A DNA stretch of 64,000 nt, taken from the NCBI GenBank assembly GCA_964019655.1, contig CAXHTR010000002.1, positions 248,001-312,000 of the forward strand, written 5' to 3'. The notes under the pieces are model-generated. The model made no database searches, had not been told where the DNA came from, and was given only the letters and a program-made list of their open reading frames with translations. Made by a program: the position numbers and the translations under genes. This DNA is from Perkinsela sp. pyNocScin1. Taxonomy: Eukaryota; Euglenozoa; Kinetoplastea; Prokinetoplastida; Perkinselidae. Positions 9,441-18,602 of the stretch are shown piece after piece. The first letter of the stretch is position 1; every line of letters starts with the position of its first letter.

Positions 9441-10352
9441 TTAGATTCTATGCACACTTTTTCGCTGATAGTTTATGATTGCTTTGACAAGTTTCCTATT
9501 TACATCTTCCTCTTCATCAGTTGATAGCTCAAGCGGGGGTTCTCCGTCTTTTGCATGCACCCAAACATGAGTTTGATACGATGCAACGAGATTCGCAACA
9601 CAGAGATGAGCGCCATAGCTTAATATTCGTTTAACTGCCTTTTGCACCTGCATTTCATCGGACTCAAATTTAAAGCCGACGACGATGGCTTGCGTTGGCA
9701 GCCAGTCACGTGCTAGTGGCTCGATGAGCTTTGGAACACGCTCAAGTTCAATCTTTAAAGTGTCTTCTCCAGCACTTTTGATTTTATGCTGTGGAAGCTT
9801 TCCGTTGGGCACGCAAAAATCTGAAACAGCAGCTGCTAATATGGCTAACACTGGACTCTTAGTAGGCAAAGCCTCACAAATCTGATGAGCACACATGCGC
9901 AGGAGCGAAAGATATTCCCACACAGTATCAAAGTGAACAGTACAGAGCCTCTCTGCTACTATACCACGATTTGAAAAAATGGACTCTGCGTGCGCATGAT
10001 ATTCTGTTCTTATTTCTATTCTTCCATCTTGCTCAGTAAGGCATTCTGGATGTAGGACATCTGCCCCAAAGGGCTGCAAAGACCCTGATCGACTGAGAAA
10101 AATAACATACCAGCATTCTACAAGCAGTCCTTCAGCGATTGCGCTTCCCCGCTTCCCTGTACTAATATTTGCAATGTAGCGAACAGTGTTGGCCTCAAGT
10201 GGCACAGTTGTACCTCCCGAGGTGATCAATGCAATGCCTGTTTTGCTCGAAGATGACGAGTATTTATGCAAAAAGTGTTTGACGACTGCTGTCTGGCTTT
10301 CAATATTCACATGTGGGCAACGCCGGTCGAAGTCCAATTCAGCTTCATGCAT
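9441..10352 (-). CDS. PPCS: Phosphopantothenate-cysteine ligase (eukaryotic type)
   Basis: A 303-residue enzyme that joins 4'-phosphopantothenate to cysteine, the second step of coenzyme A synthesis from pantothenate. Family signatures are ITSGGTTVPLEANTVRYIAN with STGKRGSAIAE (nucleotide-binding, residues about 43-75), FLSRSGSLQPF, the LAAAVSDFCVP motif, and VPKLIEPLARDWLP followed by VGFKFESD. Length fits the monofunctional eukaryotic enzyme, which stands apart from the bifunctional bacterial CoaBC. Eukaryotic forms use ATP; the sequence alone does not prove the nucleotide. Confidence 0.88.
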   Translation of the reverse strand: MHEAELDFDRRCPHVNIESQTAVVKHFLHKYSSSSSKTGIALITSGGTTVPLEANTVRYIANISTGKRGSAIAEGLLVECWYVIFLSRSGSLQPFGADVLHPECLTEQDGRIEIRTEYHAHAESIFSNRGIVAERLCTVHFDTVWEYLSLLRMCAHQICEALPTKSPVLAILAAAVSDFCVPNGKLPQHKIKSAGEDTLKIELERVPKLIEPLARDWLPTQAIVVGFKFESDEMQVQKAVKRILSYGAHLCVANLVASYQTHVWVHAKDGEPPLELSTDEEEDVNRKLVKAIINYQRKSVHRI

Positions 10353-10441
10353 TCGATAAATGAATTAATTATTCCGACTTAAAGCGCAACGTTTACTATG
10401 TCTTGTCGTATTTTTTTTTGAAAAAATGTTGGATCACTATT

Positions 10442-10984
10442 CTACTTTGCAACGTACATTTCCTTCTTTCGGCTCCATGGGACGTACCTATGGTCTATCA
10501 TGTGCTGAATCCGCTGCTTCATGGTGAGGAACGCAAGCAAAAAGAAGTACATCACGAGGATAGGCCAGTAGCACGGAATGTCGAAAAAATCGATAAACGT
10601 CATCAGTGTTGCGATACTGACGGCTGTGCTACCCATTTTCCACATTTTGAACTCCGGCAGCTGGCGGATAAACGGCCGGAAGTCGTCGAGCGAGTCCACT
10701 GGCGCTTCAAGTGTGTCCTCACCGTCTTCAAAGTTCGCTGCTGGTGTGAGGAAGACGAGCACCAGGTTGAGGAGGTAAATTGCTAACCCATACGCAACAA
10801 TGAAAAACCCGTCTGTGTAAAACACGCGGTAGACGAAGTGAAACAGCATGACTGTGAAGAAAACCCATCGAGGCAAAACGAAAGGAATGATGCGATCGAG
10901 CACTCGCTGCACCGCTGCTTCGATGCGGGACTTGTACACGGCGACCTTTGGCTGATACAGACCGATTGAGTCAAAGTCTTCCAT
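10442..10984 (-). CDS. RER1: RER1 Golgi-to-ER retrieval receptor
   Basis: A 180-residue membrane protein with four hydrophobic segments. Diagnostic wording is DDFRPFIRQLPEFKMW, FFDIPCYWPILVMYFFLLAF and LTMKQRIQHMIDHRYVPW. RER1 recycles in COPI vesicles and returns escaped ER membrane proteins such as unassembled subunits. I start at the ATG at 10984 (MEDFDSIGLYQPK), which fits the family's length. An in-frame ATG at 11023 would add 13 hydrophobic residues (MLDFISNIFYSLL), which look like untranslated pyrimidine-rich leader. The C-terminus KKEMYVAK contains Lys and Tyr near the end, like sorting signals in this family. Confidence 0.9.
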   Translation of the reverse strand: MEDFDSIGLYQPKVAVYKSRIEAAVQRVLDRIIPFVLPRWVFFTVMLFHFVYRVFYTDGFFIVAYGLAIYLLNLVLVFLTPAANFEDGEDTLEAPVDSLDDFRPFIRQLPEFKMWKMGSTAVSIATLMTFIDFFDIPCYWPILVMYFFLLAFLTMKQRIQHMIDHRYVPWSRKKEMYVAK

Positions 10985-11112
10985 GAGTAAAGAATAAAAG
11001 ATGTTTGAAATAAAATCGAGCATGAATGAGAATAAGGCCTTTTACTTCGCACCTGAGTGACTAATTGCTTTTATAGATCGAGACGCAAAGCTCAGCTGAT
11101 CCGCACGCTACT

Positions 11113-11625
11113 TTACATAGTAAGAGACATGATGGTATTGACGATATCGCAGTCGTTTTCGCGGAGCGCTTTGATGGCCTTAGCGCGGGAGACCATGGCC
11201 TGTGAAACAACGAGCTCGATATCCTTCTCCTCGAGGCCCTCAGCGCTGACTTCCTCCTCATCAACCTCTTCGACCTCAGCGTTTTCCTGGGTCTCTGGCA
11301 CCGTGCGGGTGAACTGCTGTGCCATTTGCTTCTGGTAGTCTTGCATATCATCGTTGACGGTTGGCTCGCCGAAGACAACGAGGGCATCAGTTCCTGGGTA
11401 CTTGTAGACCTCTGGGGCGTTGATGACGAAAGAGATGGCCTTTTGCTTGCGGATAGTGACCTTGACGATTTCTGGCTCTGGCTTCAGACCCATCTTGCCC
11501 ATCACCTTAGCGTACTGTCGTCTGTTTGGGGCGCGGCGCATGGCAGCCTCTGCTGCAGCGATCTGCTCAGGGGTCGGCATCATTGGAGCATCGACGGTCT
11601 GCTCGGTGGTGTGATCGTCAGACAT
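11113..11625 (-). CDS. NACA: Nascent polypeptide-associated complex subunit alpha
   Basis: A 170-residue protein with the NAC domain (KVMGKMGLKPEPEIVKVTIR, then VINAPEVYKYPGTDALVVFG) and a C-terminal UBA domain (residues about 128-168, EEKDIELVVSQA...AIKALRENDCDIVNTIMSLT). Together with NAC-beta it binds nascent chains at the ribosome exit and prevents mistargeting to the ER. The frame extends upstream to 11757, but the ATG at 11625 is preceded by the pyrimidine tract TTTCTTCATTCC and gives the usual acidic start MSDDHTTEQT, so it is the better start. Confidence 0.93.
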   Translation of the reverse strand: MSDDHTTEQTVDAPMMPTPEQIAAAEAAMRRAPNRRQYAKVMGKMGLKPEPEIVKVTIRKQKAISFVINAPEVYKYPGTDALVVFGEPTVNDDMQDYQKQMAQQFTRTVPETQENAEVEEVDEEEVSAEGLEEKDIELVVSQAMVSRAKAIKALRENDCDIVNTIMSLTM

Positions 11626-11764
11626 TGGAATGAAGAAAGGATTAATAGAAAAAGATACGAAGCTGTGTATGACAACAACTGACAGCTCTTTCATGAAAAG
11701 CATCCTTGATGATACAAAAGTCAGAGTGGAACTACAATCACCTTGTTCGAAGCGCATGTTGGCC

Positions 11765-12043
11765 TCACTTTGGCGATTGTATTTCCTCCTCAGTCAAAGA
11801 TTCCATCATCATGGAAAAAATCTTTTCTCCAACATTACGCTTCGGCGGGGGAACTTCAGCAGTAGGCACAATGGGTACTACGTCAGGAGCTTTTGCTGGC
11901 GGCTCTTCGATCACATCATCGAATTGTACCTGTCGGCGCTCGCGTTGGCGTGGTACCACATCTTCTTCCTCGGGCCACGGTGGAGCGTCCTCAGGCCGCA
12001 GGCTGGTAAAAATGTTGGGATGAAAGGGGTCGTACTCTACCAT
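11765..12043 (-). CDS. Small unidentified acidic, proline-rich protein
   Basis: A 92-residue frame starting MVEYDPFHPNIFTSLRPEDA. It is rich in Pro, Glu and Val (DVIEEPPAKAPDVVPIVP), has a basic patch RQRERRQVQF and ends KIFSMMMESLTEEEIQSPK. It fills the space between NAC-alpha and DNA ligase I with gaps of 139 and 74 bp, in keeping with gene spacing here. I recognise no family and see no membrane segment. The short length and biased composition make it less certain than its neighbours. Confidence 0.5.
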   Translation of the reverse strand: MVEYDPFHPNIFTSLRPEDAPPWPEEEDVVPRQRERRQVQFDDVIEEPPAKAPDVVPIVPTAEVPPPKRNVGEKIFSMMMESLTEEEIQSPK

Positions 12044-12117
12044 TCGACGTGTCAGACACAAGAGAAAAGTAAGTCATGATCATGAGATACTAAAATATGC
12101 GACCTACACGCACATTT

Positions 12118-14130
12118 CTATGCCGCCTGCGCTGCAGTTGAGTCCGTGAACGCTGAAACTGCTTGCTGCTTAAAAATATGCACAATTTGCTCTGAGTCTG
12201 TGCTATCAGCCGGCGCTTTGTCGTCTCGTTCGCGGATGAAGCGCGGGAACCGCAGCGCGATACCCTTGCCCTCAACAACGCGATCAAAGCCGGCGTAGTG
12301 CCGTGGGCTTACACTTAAATCCGCAGCTCGCACCTCCCAGACTTTGGTTGGTCGAAGCCAAACATCTGGTACATCTTTTGTGTCGTAGCGGTAAAACGGC
12401 AAAGGGTCGTCTTGTACGATGTCCTGGAGTGAGGCACTCAGCGCTTCGAGCTGGTCATCAGAAAAACCTGTCCCAAGCTTACAGATAGACTGGAAAGTTT
12501 CAGTTTCTTTGTCAAAGCACGCGAGGAGAAAGCCCCCGTACACGCCCGTGCGCTTCCCTTTTCCGTGATAGGCGCCGATCGGGACGAGGTCCATTGTGTC
12601 AACAAGGCCCTCCATGTAATCCTTTTTGAGCTTGAGCCACGAAAAGCTTCGCTTGCATGGGATATACCCAGCCTCGTCATCGAGCAGCTTGACAATGAGC
12701 CCCTCAGTGCCGAAGGCTAGCGCTCTTTGGAAGAACGCGTCAATCTCAGTCGTGTCGTTGCTATCGAGATACTCAACAAACTTCCATTTTGATGGGACCT
12801 CGCGGAAGAGACCGCTGCCAAAAAGCTTTGCGCGCCGCTGCCGTAAAGACTCATCGAGCAGTGACATGCCGTTAAGATAGATGATGTCGAAGAGAACAAC
12901 ACACACCGGGATCTTGACCTGGTCTAAGCGAACGTCCTTGCGACCCCTGTGCTGGAGGTACTGGAAGCTTTGAATTTTTCCGCTCACTGGATCGATTGCC
13001 ACGACTTCGGCATCGAGAATGCAAGACTCAACCGAAGAGTCGATGCACTCGTTGATGGCAGCTATGATGTCTGGATACTTCGTCGTGTTGTTTTCAGAGT
13101 TTCGACTGTAGATCTTGACCTTCACTTTGCCATCTTGGGGTGTTCGCACAAAGTGGATCTGCGCCCGTTCACCATCGTACTTGTACTCGCAAGACATTTT
13201 TTGCTCGCCGATACGATTAAAAATGCCTTGTACACCATTCTCTGGACTGGCAAGCATGGGCTTGATCGCTACAAACGGAAGTATTGAAAGAGATCCATCA
13301 GTCAGCGCCTTGAGACCATCGCGCAGAAGGAGCGGAACCATGTGTGTCAGCGAGGGAACGCGATGGTAGGCATTTTGCACCCGCTCGCTCACTGTGCTCA
13401 GATCACCTTGGAGGCGCTCAGGCGGCCATTTCTGAAAGGCTGGGTTCTCCTCGAAAAAAAGTGCGTAAGCGAATGCTGCAAGAACAGACTGCTCTGCCAT
13501 CCCGATTCGCATTTTTCCCTGTAGCGCGCGCACAATAAAGTTCGACTCAATACCAACTGAGCGCTGCAAAAGGCGTGTGATACTATCCTGCCGCTGCTTC
13601 TGGGCGTCTTTGCCACTCTTTATCGCAATGTCATAAAAAGTTGAAAAGACCTGCCGGAGTGTCAGTGGTTTCGACTTGCACAAGGTCACGAGCCCCTTTT
13701 TCGCGAACTGCGCCACCTCAGCAAGGTCACCACTTTTCTTATACTGGTCCTTCACATTGTTCGTGCTCTGGCAGCAACCCTCAGCAATAGATTTAACGAG
13801 AATGGCGTCACCAACACCAAGCTCAATACCCTCTTGATCAGGCGCGACTTTATTGAGTGTGAGGTACATTGCGGGAAGTAGGTCCGCTGGCTCAGCACGT
13901 AGAATAGCGTGAAATGTGTACGCAAGCTTTCGAATGCACTCGAGGCGGGCACTGTGGTTGGAGATGTACAAGAATGCTTTGCAGAGGAAGCTGTATGGGA
14001 TATGCTCACTCACTGTGTCGCTAAGTGAATCATCGAGAGGCTCGCTCAAAATAAGATTCGCCATCTTGCATGACGTCTGGCTCGGCTGACTTTTGAGAAC
14101 TTCAAGTTCCTGTGTTTCTGTGTCACTCAT
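12118..14130 (-). CDS. LIG1: ATP-dependent DNA ligase I
   Basis: A 670-residue enzyme. The N-terminal half is the ligase DNA-binding domain (VRALQGKMRIGMAEQSVLAA). The adenylation motif I is EYKYDGERAQIHF with the AMP-accepting Lys near residue 317. Further motifs are RNSENNTTKYPDI, LDAEVVAIDP, FDIIYLNG, FGTEGLIVKLLD and WLKLKKDY, followed by an OB-fold ending in WEVRAADLSVSPRHYAG and LRFPRFIRERDDK. It seals nicks in Okazaki fragment joining and excision repair. The start at 14130 (MSDTETQE) is preferred over 14184. The N-terminal extension is short and I see no PIP-box, so coupling to PCNA is not evident. Shortness relative to animal LIG1 comes from this missing regulatory tail. Confidence 0.93.
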   Translation of the reverse strand: MSDTETQELEVLKSQPSQTSCKMANLILSEPLDDSLSDTVSEHIPYSFLCKAFLYISNHSARLECIRKLAYTFHAILRAEPADLLPAMYLTLNKVAPDQEGIELGVGDAILVKSIAEGCCQSTNNVKDQYKKSGDLAEVAQFAKKGLVTLCKSKPLTLRQVFSTFYDIAIKSGKDAQKQRQDSITRLLQRSVGIESNFIVRALQGKMRIGMAEQSVLAAFAYALFFEENPAFQKWPPERLQGDLSTVSERVQNAYHRVPSLTHMVPLLLRDGLKALTDGSLSILPFVAIKPMLASPENGVQGIFNRIGEQKMSCEYKYDGERAQIHFVRTPQDGKVKVKIYSRNSENNTTKYPDIIAAINECIDSSVESCILDAEVVAIDPVSGKIQSFQYLQHRGRKDVRLDQVKIPVCVVLFDIIYLNGMSLLDESLRQRRAKLFGSGLFREVPSKWKFVEYLDSNDTTEIDAFFQRALAFGTEGLIVKLLDDEAGYIPCKRSFSWLKLKKDYMEGLVDTMDLVPIGAYHGKGKRTGVYGGFLLACFDKETETFQSICKLGTGFSDDQLEALSASLQDIVQDDPLPFYRYDTKDVPDVWLRPTKVWEVRAADLSVSPRHYAGFDRVVEGKGIALRFPRFIRERDDKAPADSTDSEQIVHIFKQQAVSAFTDSTAAQAA

Positions 14131-14282
14131 TGTTTGGACGAAAGAAACGGGCGAATAATTGTTATAAATGCAAAGGTTTTTCAAGTCTACAGAGTTACTA
14201 CAGGCAACAACAGTCGCCCTTCTTATTTACATGTACATAAAGAATGCGTTTATACACGCCGCATCCGCTTCAAATGACGGTT

Positions 14283-14447
14283 TTACGCACGTTGTGAAAA
14301 CACGCGTTTCGCAGCGAGCCGTTGCCTTTTGCGCTCATTGAACCCCGCAAACAGCATAAGAATGTTCGACACACCAAATGATATCGCAAGCACCACTTTA
14401 TCTGCCTTGGACCATGTTGAAGAGAAAACATGATTGCTTGCTGTCAT
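14283..14447 (-). CDS. Very small single-pass membrane protein
   Basis: A 54-residue frame in the gap upstream of the ligase gene. It reads MTASNHVFSSTWSKADK, one membrane helix (VVLAISFGVSNILMLFAGF) and a strongly basic tail (NERKRQRLAAKRVFSQRA). Helix plus basic tail suggests an N-out, C-cytosol or matrix topology like small subunits of membrane complexes. Spacing to its neighbours (152 and 103 bp) matches real genes here, and without it this gap of 420 bp would be one of the longest in the block. I cannot name it, and conservation has not been tested. Confidence 0.45.
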   Translation of the reverse strand: MTASNHVFSSTWSKADKVVLAISFGVSNILMLFAGFNERKRQRLAAKRVFSQRA

Positions 14448-14550
14448 TGTCCGTGAACTCTACGTACTTTCATTCATTTCAGCTATATCCCATCCTAGAA
14501 GAATGTTTACTTATGTTTGAAGTCAAAACTCTACGAATATAGATACATTG

Positions 14551-15645
14551 TTACGTGGTGGCGCTAGACTCGGCAAGCTTTTGTGGGTTGAACACGATCG
14601 GATAGAAATTTCCGGACAACGGCTCGTTTCCACGCATGACGTACGTCCCCCTGAATAGAGGCCCAGTCGCCGTCGCACACGTTCCTTGCGCACAATAATG
14701 CACAACTGCCGATCGGCGCCAGTCCTTCGAGACGTTCGGGTATGAGCCATGCAGCAAAAGTGGATGAATGAACAAGGCGTGGCCAATTTTGACCTCTGGA
14801 CAAATAAAGTTTTGCTCGAATTTTTGCTTCTCAGTCGGCTCAAGGGCACCAAGAATGGCTTCCATTTGAACCTTTGGGTCAGGATCTGGGCTCACTGTCA
14901 TAGGGATGAGATTCTTCGCATCACGCCATTTATGCGAACCAGTAATAAGACACAGGCCACCATTTTCTCTTGTTTGGTCATCAAGCGCAATGTGGACAGA
15001 TAAATGCTGCAGGGGATATGTGTTCTGCCATTGCGAACCATTTTGGTGCCAGACGACGCAGCTTCCCTTATTCGGGGGCTTGCAAAACATTTCATCGTGG
15101 AGAAATTGCACGGCTCTATTACCCAGGAGCTGTGATGCAGGAGCAGTAATAGTAGGGAAGTACAAGAGGTCGTGCATAGACCGCAGAATGCGCCAATGTC
15201 CAGTGCTGTAGAAGATTTGATTATCTGCTAGAGGGTTGATGTCAGTGTGGTTGTAAAGAAGATTTTTGTTTGGTAAATCTTCTCTGCCGTCATATGCTAC
15301 TAAGTGATTGACATCTGCGTGAAGCATCTCAAGTTGTGATCTAGATAAAATTTTGCGAGGCGTAACGATCCATCCTTGCTCGTCGAATTGGGCAAGCATG
15401 TCTTCCGGAAGGGCAAATTTGATGTATTCGTCTATTGTAGCTGGCATGTTACCAAAGAGAAATCCGACTGGTCCGTTATGCTCTTTGAGATCTTTCTGTA
15501 TGCGACCACGCTTCCACATGGGGGTAACACCTATTTGATGCAAAGCCTGAAAGCATCGTAGAGTCTTTTGTATCATTTTAGGGTAAGCATGCGTTTTGAT
15601 GAAAGATAGCGTATTTCTAACACGATGAATTGAAGAAAGAGTCAT
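14551..15645 (-). CDS. Phytanoyl-CoA-dioxygenase-like (PhyH) protein with altered iron site
   Basis: A 364-residue protein. Residues about 85-330 follow the PhyH double-stranded beta-helix: FDEQGWIVTPRKILS, FLHDEMFCKPPNKG, VVWHQNGSQW, LDDQTRENGGLCLITGSHKW and FIHPLLLHGSYPN with RRSAVVHY. The family uses iron(II) and 2-oxoglutarate to hydroxylate substrates, holding iron with H-x-D...H. Here the first His is residue 200 and the distal His residue 299, but the Asp position is Asn 202. The 2-oxoglutarate-binding Arg is present (310 or 311). The substrate is unknown. I see no C-terminal peroxisomal signal (it ends SSATT). It could be an unusual enzyme or a non-catalytic homologue. Confidence 0.75.
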   Translation of the reverse strand: MTLSSIHRVRNTLSFIKTHAYPKMIQKTLRCFQALHQIGVTPMWKRGRIQKDLKEHNGPVGFLFGNMPATIDEYIKFALPEDMLAQFDEQGWIVTPRKILSRSQLEMLHADVNHLVAYDGREDLPNKNLLYNHTDINPLADNQIFYSTGHWRILRSMHDLLYFPTITAPASQLLGNRAVQFLHDEMFCKPPNKGSCVVWHQNGSQWQNTYPLQHLSVHIALDDQTRENGGLCLITGSHKWRDAKNLIPMTVSPDPDPKVQMEAILGALEPTEKQKFEQNFICPEVKIGHALFIHPLLLHGSYPNVSKDWRRSAVVHYCAQGTCATATGPLFRGTYVMRGNEPLSGNFYPIVFNPQKLAESSATT

Positions 15646-15708
15646 TCTTTCTTCATCAGAATGAAGGTCAAACTGTCAAATCTTTAATTAAGTTATGATT
15701 AGGCTGAA

Positions 15709-15882
15709 TTAGTAGCCAATCCACAGTAGTTGCTTGAAGCTTTTGTACTCATTCTGTTCATTGTAATTAATAGAAATGGTTGACCTGAAAAGAACCTCAA
15801 AGTCAACAATGATTCCTAGAGGAGAGTTCGCAAAGCGTAGGGAGAGTCTCACTATTTCTAATAACCAAAATTTCAATGCCAT
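15709..15882 (-). CDS. Very small unidentified protein (tentative)
   Basis: A 57-residue frame beginning MALKFWLLEIVRLSLRFANS and ending SFKQLLWIGY, in the 250-bp gap between importin beta and the PhyH-like gene. The first half is hydrophobic with interspersed Arg and could be a short membrane or mitochondrial segment. The ATG lies only 13 bp past the importin beta stop, so its spliced-leader acceptor would have to lie inside importin beta coding sequence, which argues against it. No family recognised; it may be chance. Confidence 0.3.
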   Translation of the reverse strand: MALKFWLLEIVRLSLRFANSPLGIIVDFEVLFRSTISINYNEQNEYKSFKQLLWIGY

Positions 15883-15895
15883 ATGACGACGTGGC

Positions 15896-18520
15896 TTAGT
15901 GATGCCCACCCATATTACTCATGTAGCTCTTTAGAAAGAGCACTATCTGTTCTTGTGTCCACTGTGCTGAGTTTCTGTAAGACTCCGTGCTGCAGTGTTT
16001 TGCCTTTCGAATAATCTCACCGATACGAGGATCGTTGATGAAAGTATGAATAGCACGTAGGAGATCCCCACGGTAATAATCCTTGAAGACATTCAGAATA
16101 TCGCCAAGGACTTGAACGCACAGATCTCTTGGCTGTTCACCAATACCCTCGATTGAGCCGAAGTAACCAATGAACTCGGTCATGTGCATAACGTACGGGG
16201 CGAGTATATCGCGTTCGTGCGAGGATCCTTGAATGAACCCTGTAAAGCACTCGCATACGCTCTGTACGAGATCTTCACGAAGATCAAGCATGTCAAGGTT
16301 ATCGCTATCGACCGTTTTCACGTATGCACCAGCACTCTCGATGACCGGGAATACAGCGGCAAAGTACTTTTCGAAGCGGGCGCCGATCTGTAGCGCGATG
16401 TCTCCCATGCTTGTCAATGCCAGTATCTTTGTGTTCATCGGCGCTTCTGCGTTCTGCATGAATTCAAGCATTGCTGCCATCATTGTGTCGCAAAATTCCG
16501 TGGAAAGTGAGTTCTCTAGTGCAAAGCAAAGATCGGATACTGTCGACATGGAGTGTCTGATAATTACATCTTCATGAATGCATTTGAGTGCAGCTGTGAG
16601 GTGCCGCGCCGTTTCGTTCAAGCACGGGACAAACGATGCTTTCATAGCTGTCGCAAGGGGGCCAATCGCCAGGAAGGGCTCGTGCATGAGGGCACCAGGC
16701 AATGACAAGATGCTGAACAGCGCACTAGCGATGTTCTGAGCTTCTTCAGGGCGAAGCTCTCTGGAAAGCTTACTGCAAATATTCTGTATCGTACCGCAAA
16801 GGAGTGCAAGCATGCGAATGGCGCCGTCCCGCGTGGCATCATCAATATTCTGTCTCGAGTACAGCTCAATGTTGTCTTTGACGCGCATTAGAAGCTCTGG
16901 GATCAGATGATGAACTTTAGGTAGAACATCGCTCGCCGCGCACGTGATGAGTGAACTGAGTGTTTCTTGTGCTGCCATGCTGAGTCCGTGCTCATCATTA
17001 TTTTTCGTGTCGATACAGACCAGAAGAACTTGTATGAGCGCATCAAAATACTTTGAGAAGGGATTGCTCGCCTGTGCTGCATCAATGGCACGCTCATTGA
17101 GCTCGCAGCAGAGATTATGGATAACGGTACATGCCTTGTTTCCGATTCGGCCACCTTCCTGCATGCGCCGAGCTGCAATTTCGATCGTTTGGTCGAAGAA
17201 CGTGTTCACAATGATCTCTGGATGGAAATTGGCCACTCTGCCGAGGCACCAGATGCTGCTTTCGCGTACTCGCTTGTGATGCGTTTGCTCAGTAAAGTTG
17301 AGGAGGGCTGGGTACGCTTGCATCAGGATATTTCCTATGTCTGCGCTTGCTGGGCCGTCGAGAATACCACCGAAGGCCGTGATAGCCGCGTCCTTCTTAC
17401 GCCAGTCCGCGTCATTGATGTTTGAAGTGATGAACTGTACGACATGCTGCAGGATAACGCCCTTCAGTGCCTGTGCGTAGGCCTGTAAGCAAACACCACC
17501 AGCAGCGCAGATGTCCCACTCATCGTCTTCGCGATCTTCATCCTGCTCGATGAGCGCGTTCAGGCAGTAGGGCAAAACACGCTGGGCAGTCGCTTGCGCG
17601 TACTTCTGGTTCTGCGCGCCTTCTCCAGCGTCCTCGAGATCGACTTCGACCTCGCATACCGTTGACCAGAACATCAGCCCCTGGAGCGCCTGCTGCTCAT
17701 CGCCAGATTGAATGGCTTGTAGGGTCACATTCAGCATAACATCCATATACGGGCCGATGATAGAGTAGTACTCGTAGGCGACGCGTGTGAGGCACTCGAG
17801 CGCCTTGTTGATAATTCTCGACTCCTTACCCATGCAGTTCTGGAAGATGGACTTCATGATGAAATCACGCTGATCAGCAATCTCCATGTTCTTGTGAATG
17901 AAGGAAATAGACCCGCACAGCGCGTTGGTTGCCTGGTAGCTGATCTCGGTATCTTGATTCTGCATGCCAGTTATGACCGCCTCAAGAATGCGCGCGCTGT
18001 GGCTTTGCAGGTACGCCTCGAGGGCTCCGCAATTCAGACTCTCTTCGCATACGTAGCCGAGCGTGGTGATAGCAGCCTCCTGAAATTTCTCAGTCTGACA
18101 AGCGGTGTAAAGGCTCTCGACGAGGTCCACCCACTGCTTTGCTGGAAGCTCTATGCGGGCCAAGTTTGCAACCACGAGAGCTGCGATATGACGTACAGGG
18201 CGCACGCTCGACCCGAGTGTGCTCAAAAGCTCAGTTCGAATGGTTTGCTTCAGGTCAGCACTGACGCTCGCCCATCGGGCCTCGAGCGTGCGCTTATTAT
18301 CCTCGTCTCGCGCCTGGAATGCGACAGTGTTCTTGAGGAGGATTAGCGCTTGCTGGCGTGGGCCGGCTCCGATCGACTCGTCTCGTACGACATATATAAG
18401 CTCCATAAGAAACGTTCCAATATTGGCATCTCGTGCCTTGTAGATGACGTCCTCCGCGCTGCGGCGAACCTGTGCGTCCTGGCTGCTGAGATTCGCGAGT
18501 AAATCGACAACACGTGACAT
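15896..18520 (-). CDS. KPNB1: Importin subunit beta-1 (karyopherin beta)
   Basis: An 874-residue HEAT-repeat protein, the usual length for importin beta-1. Typical segments are LLKNTVAFQARDEDNK, ALVVANLARIELPAKQW, AALEAITTLGYVCEE-like SLNCGAL context, ATNALCGSISFIHKNM, EWDICAAGGVCLQAYAQ and SSIWCLGRVANFHPE. It carries importin alpha with its cargo through the nuclear pore and is released by RanGTP. The start MSRVVDLLANLSSQDAQVR is the conserved N-terminus. The gene shares the block with CSE1, which recycles importin alpha, but the two are 8 kb apart with unrelated genes between, so no operon is implied. Confidence 0.92.
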   Translation of the reverse strand: MSRVVDLLANLSSQDAQVRRSAEDVIYKARDANIGTFLMELIYVVRDESIGAGPRQQALILLKNTVAFQARDEDNKRTLEARWASVSADLKQTIRTELLSTLGSSVRPVRHIAALVVANLARIELPAKQWVDLVESLYTACQTEKFQEAAITTLGYVCEESLNCGALEAYLQSHSARILEAVITGMQNQDTEISYQATNALCGSISFIHKNMEIADQRDFIMKSIFQNCMGKESRIINKALECLTRVAYEYYSIIGPYMDVMLNVTLQAIQSGDEQQALQGLMFWSTVCEVEVDLEDAGEGAQNQKYAQATAQRVLPYCLNALIEQDEDREDDEWDICAAGGVCLQAYAQALKGVILQHVVQFITSNINDADWRKKDAAITAFGGILDGPASADIGNILMQAYPALLNFTEQTHHKRVRESSIWCLGRVANFHPEIIVNTFFDQTIEIAARRMQEGGRIGNKACTVIHNLCCELNERAIDAAQASNPFSKYFDALIQVLLVCIDTKNNDEHGLSMAAQETLSSLITCAASDVLPKVHHLIPELLMRVKDNIELYSRQNIDDATRDGAIRMLALLCGTIQNICSKLSRELRPEEAQNIASALFSILSLPGALMHEPFLAIGPLATAMKASFVPCLNETARHLTAALKCIHEDVIIRHSMSTVSDLCFALENSLSTEFCDTMMAAMLEFMQNAEAPMNTKILALTSMGDIALQIGARFEKYFAAVFPVIESAGAYVKTVDSDNLDMLDLREDLVQSVCECFTGFIQGSSHERDILAPYVMHMTEFIGYFGSIEGIGEQPRDLCVQVLGDILNVFKDYYRGDLLRAIHTFINDPRIGEIIRKAKHCSTESYRNSAQWTQEQIVLFLKSYMSNMGGHH

Positions 18521-18602
18521 TATCTAAGTAATTATAACGTTTCAAGCGCAATAGGAAGTAATGTAGGGGCATATCCAACAATTTTTTCGCATTAAACACT
18601 AT

